Below, piece after piece: positions 63,926 through 64,000 of a stretch of DNA of 64,000 bases; the stretch's first letter is position 1, and each line of letters begins with the position of its first letter. A model generated the notes under the pieces. That model was not told where the DNA came from and searched no databases. It saw only the letters and a program-made list of their open reading frames with translations. The translations under genes and the position numbers were made by a program. Source of the DNA: a virus; the IMG/VR virus record IMGVR_UViG_3300028909_000017, positions 61,415 to 125,414 of that record; one strand, 5' to 3'.

Positions 63926-64000
63926 CCGAAATTAGTAAATTAATTTCGCATACATTTGTACATTGATTGTTGGGTTTTTAATATATTCAAGTGCCTCGAC

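Noticed and set aside
1-64000. CRISPR array or anti-CRISPR cluster
   Set aside because: No regularly spaced direct repeats seen; the only long direct repeats are the promoter cassettes and the AlaRS-flanking pair.

Overview
The window looks like an internal piece of a large tailed-phage genome, probably a jumbo or T4-like myovirus. The DNA is AT-rich by eye. Essentially every gene reads on the minus strand in tightly packed runs with frequent ATGA overlaps. Tail-fibre-like genes, a ClpX, NAD-salvage enzymes and about 40 tRNA genes or tRNA-like loci lie among many short orphan genes. Early/middle promoters are bacterial sigma70 type (TTGACA, 17 bp, TATAAT-like). A second motif, TATAAATA, resembles T4 late promoters. 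Ribosome binding sites are GGAG-like. I see no integrase, CRISPR array or host chromosomal genes.

Layout in window coordinates (transcription runs right to left). 1-9 kb: Hsp20, ClpX, a phosphoribosyltransferase, PP2C phosphatase, WGR protein, two HD-domain hydrolases, an ADP-ribosyltransferase-like protein and a free-standing IleRS C-terminal domain. 9-10.5 kb: a tRNA cluster (Cys, four Ser, Trp, two Leu, Tyr) closed by hairpin terminators. 10.5-12.2 kb: small paralogues. 12.4-19.3 kb: three or four tail-fibre or adhesin-like genes, partly of higher GC. 19.4-26.4 kb: HNH nuclease, a tandem family of YPDA/W proteins, an ATP-grasp protein and GMP reductase (guaC). 26.4-48 kb: tRNAs interleaved with tagged proteins: amidoligase, six paralogues of about 220 aa, a polyvalent-protein domain, an AlaRS core, a metallopeptidase and GNAT-like proteins. 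49-56 kb: two IS607-type elements; one splits an AAA+ ATPase gene and nadV lies between them. 56-64 kb: NadM-Nudix, NADAR, a nucleotidyltransferase, a tandem array of more than ten small SH3/KOW-like proteins, and a deaminase.

Three themes stand out. (1) At least 14 otherwise different proteins begin with the same short tag, MK(I/L)xE(I/L/F). Most also have an (I/L)xE motif soon after, which is the pattern of T4 capsid-targeting sequences and of gp21 prohead-protease sites. I infer a large set of capsid-packaged, ejected proteins, several of them behind TATAAATA motifs. (2) Translation and NAD metabolism appear to be rebuilt by the phage: the tRNA set, AlaRS and IleRS fragments, NAMPT plus NMN adenylyltransferase, and NADAR. 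(3) Many apparent frameshifts fall in homopolymer runs, where adding or removing one base restores a full family member. These are more likely consensus errors than decay.

I worked only by reading. Family assignments rest on motifs I recognise, no similarity search or folding program was run, and tRNA identities come from manual cloverleaf folding.
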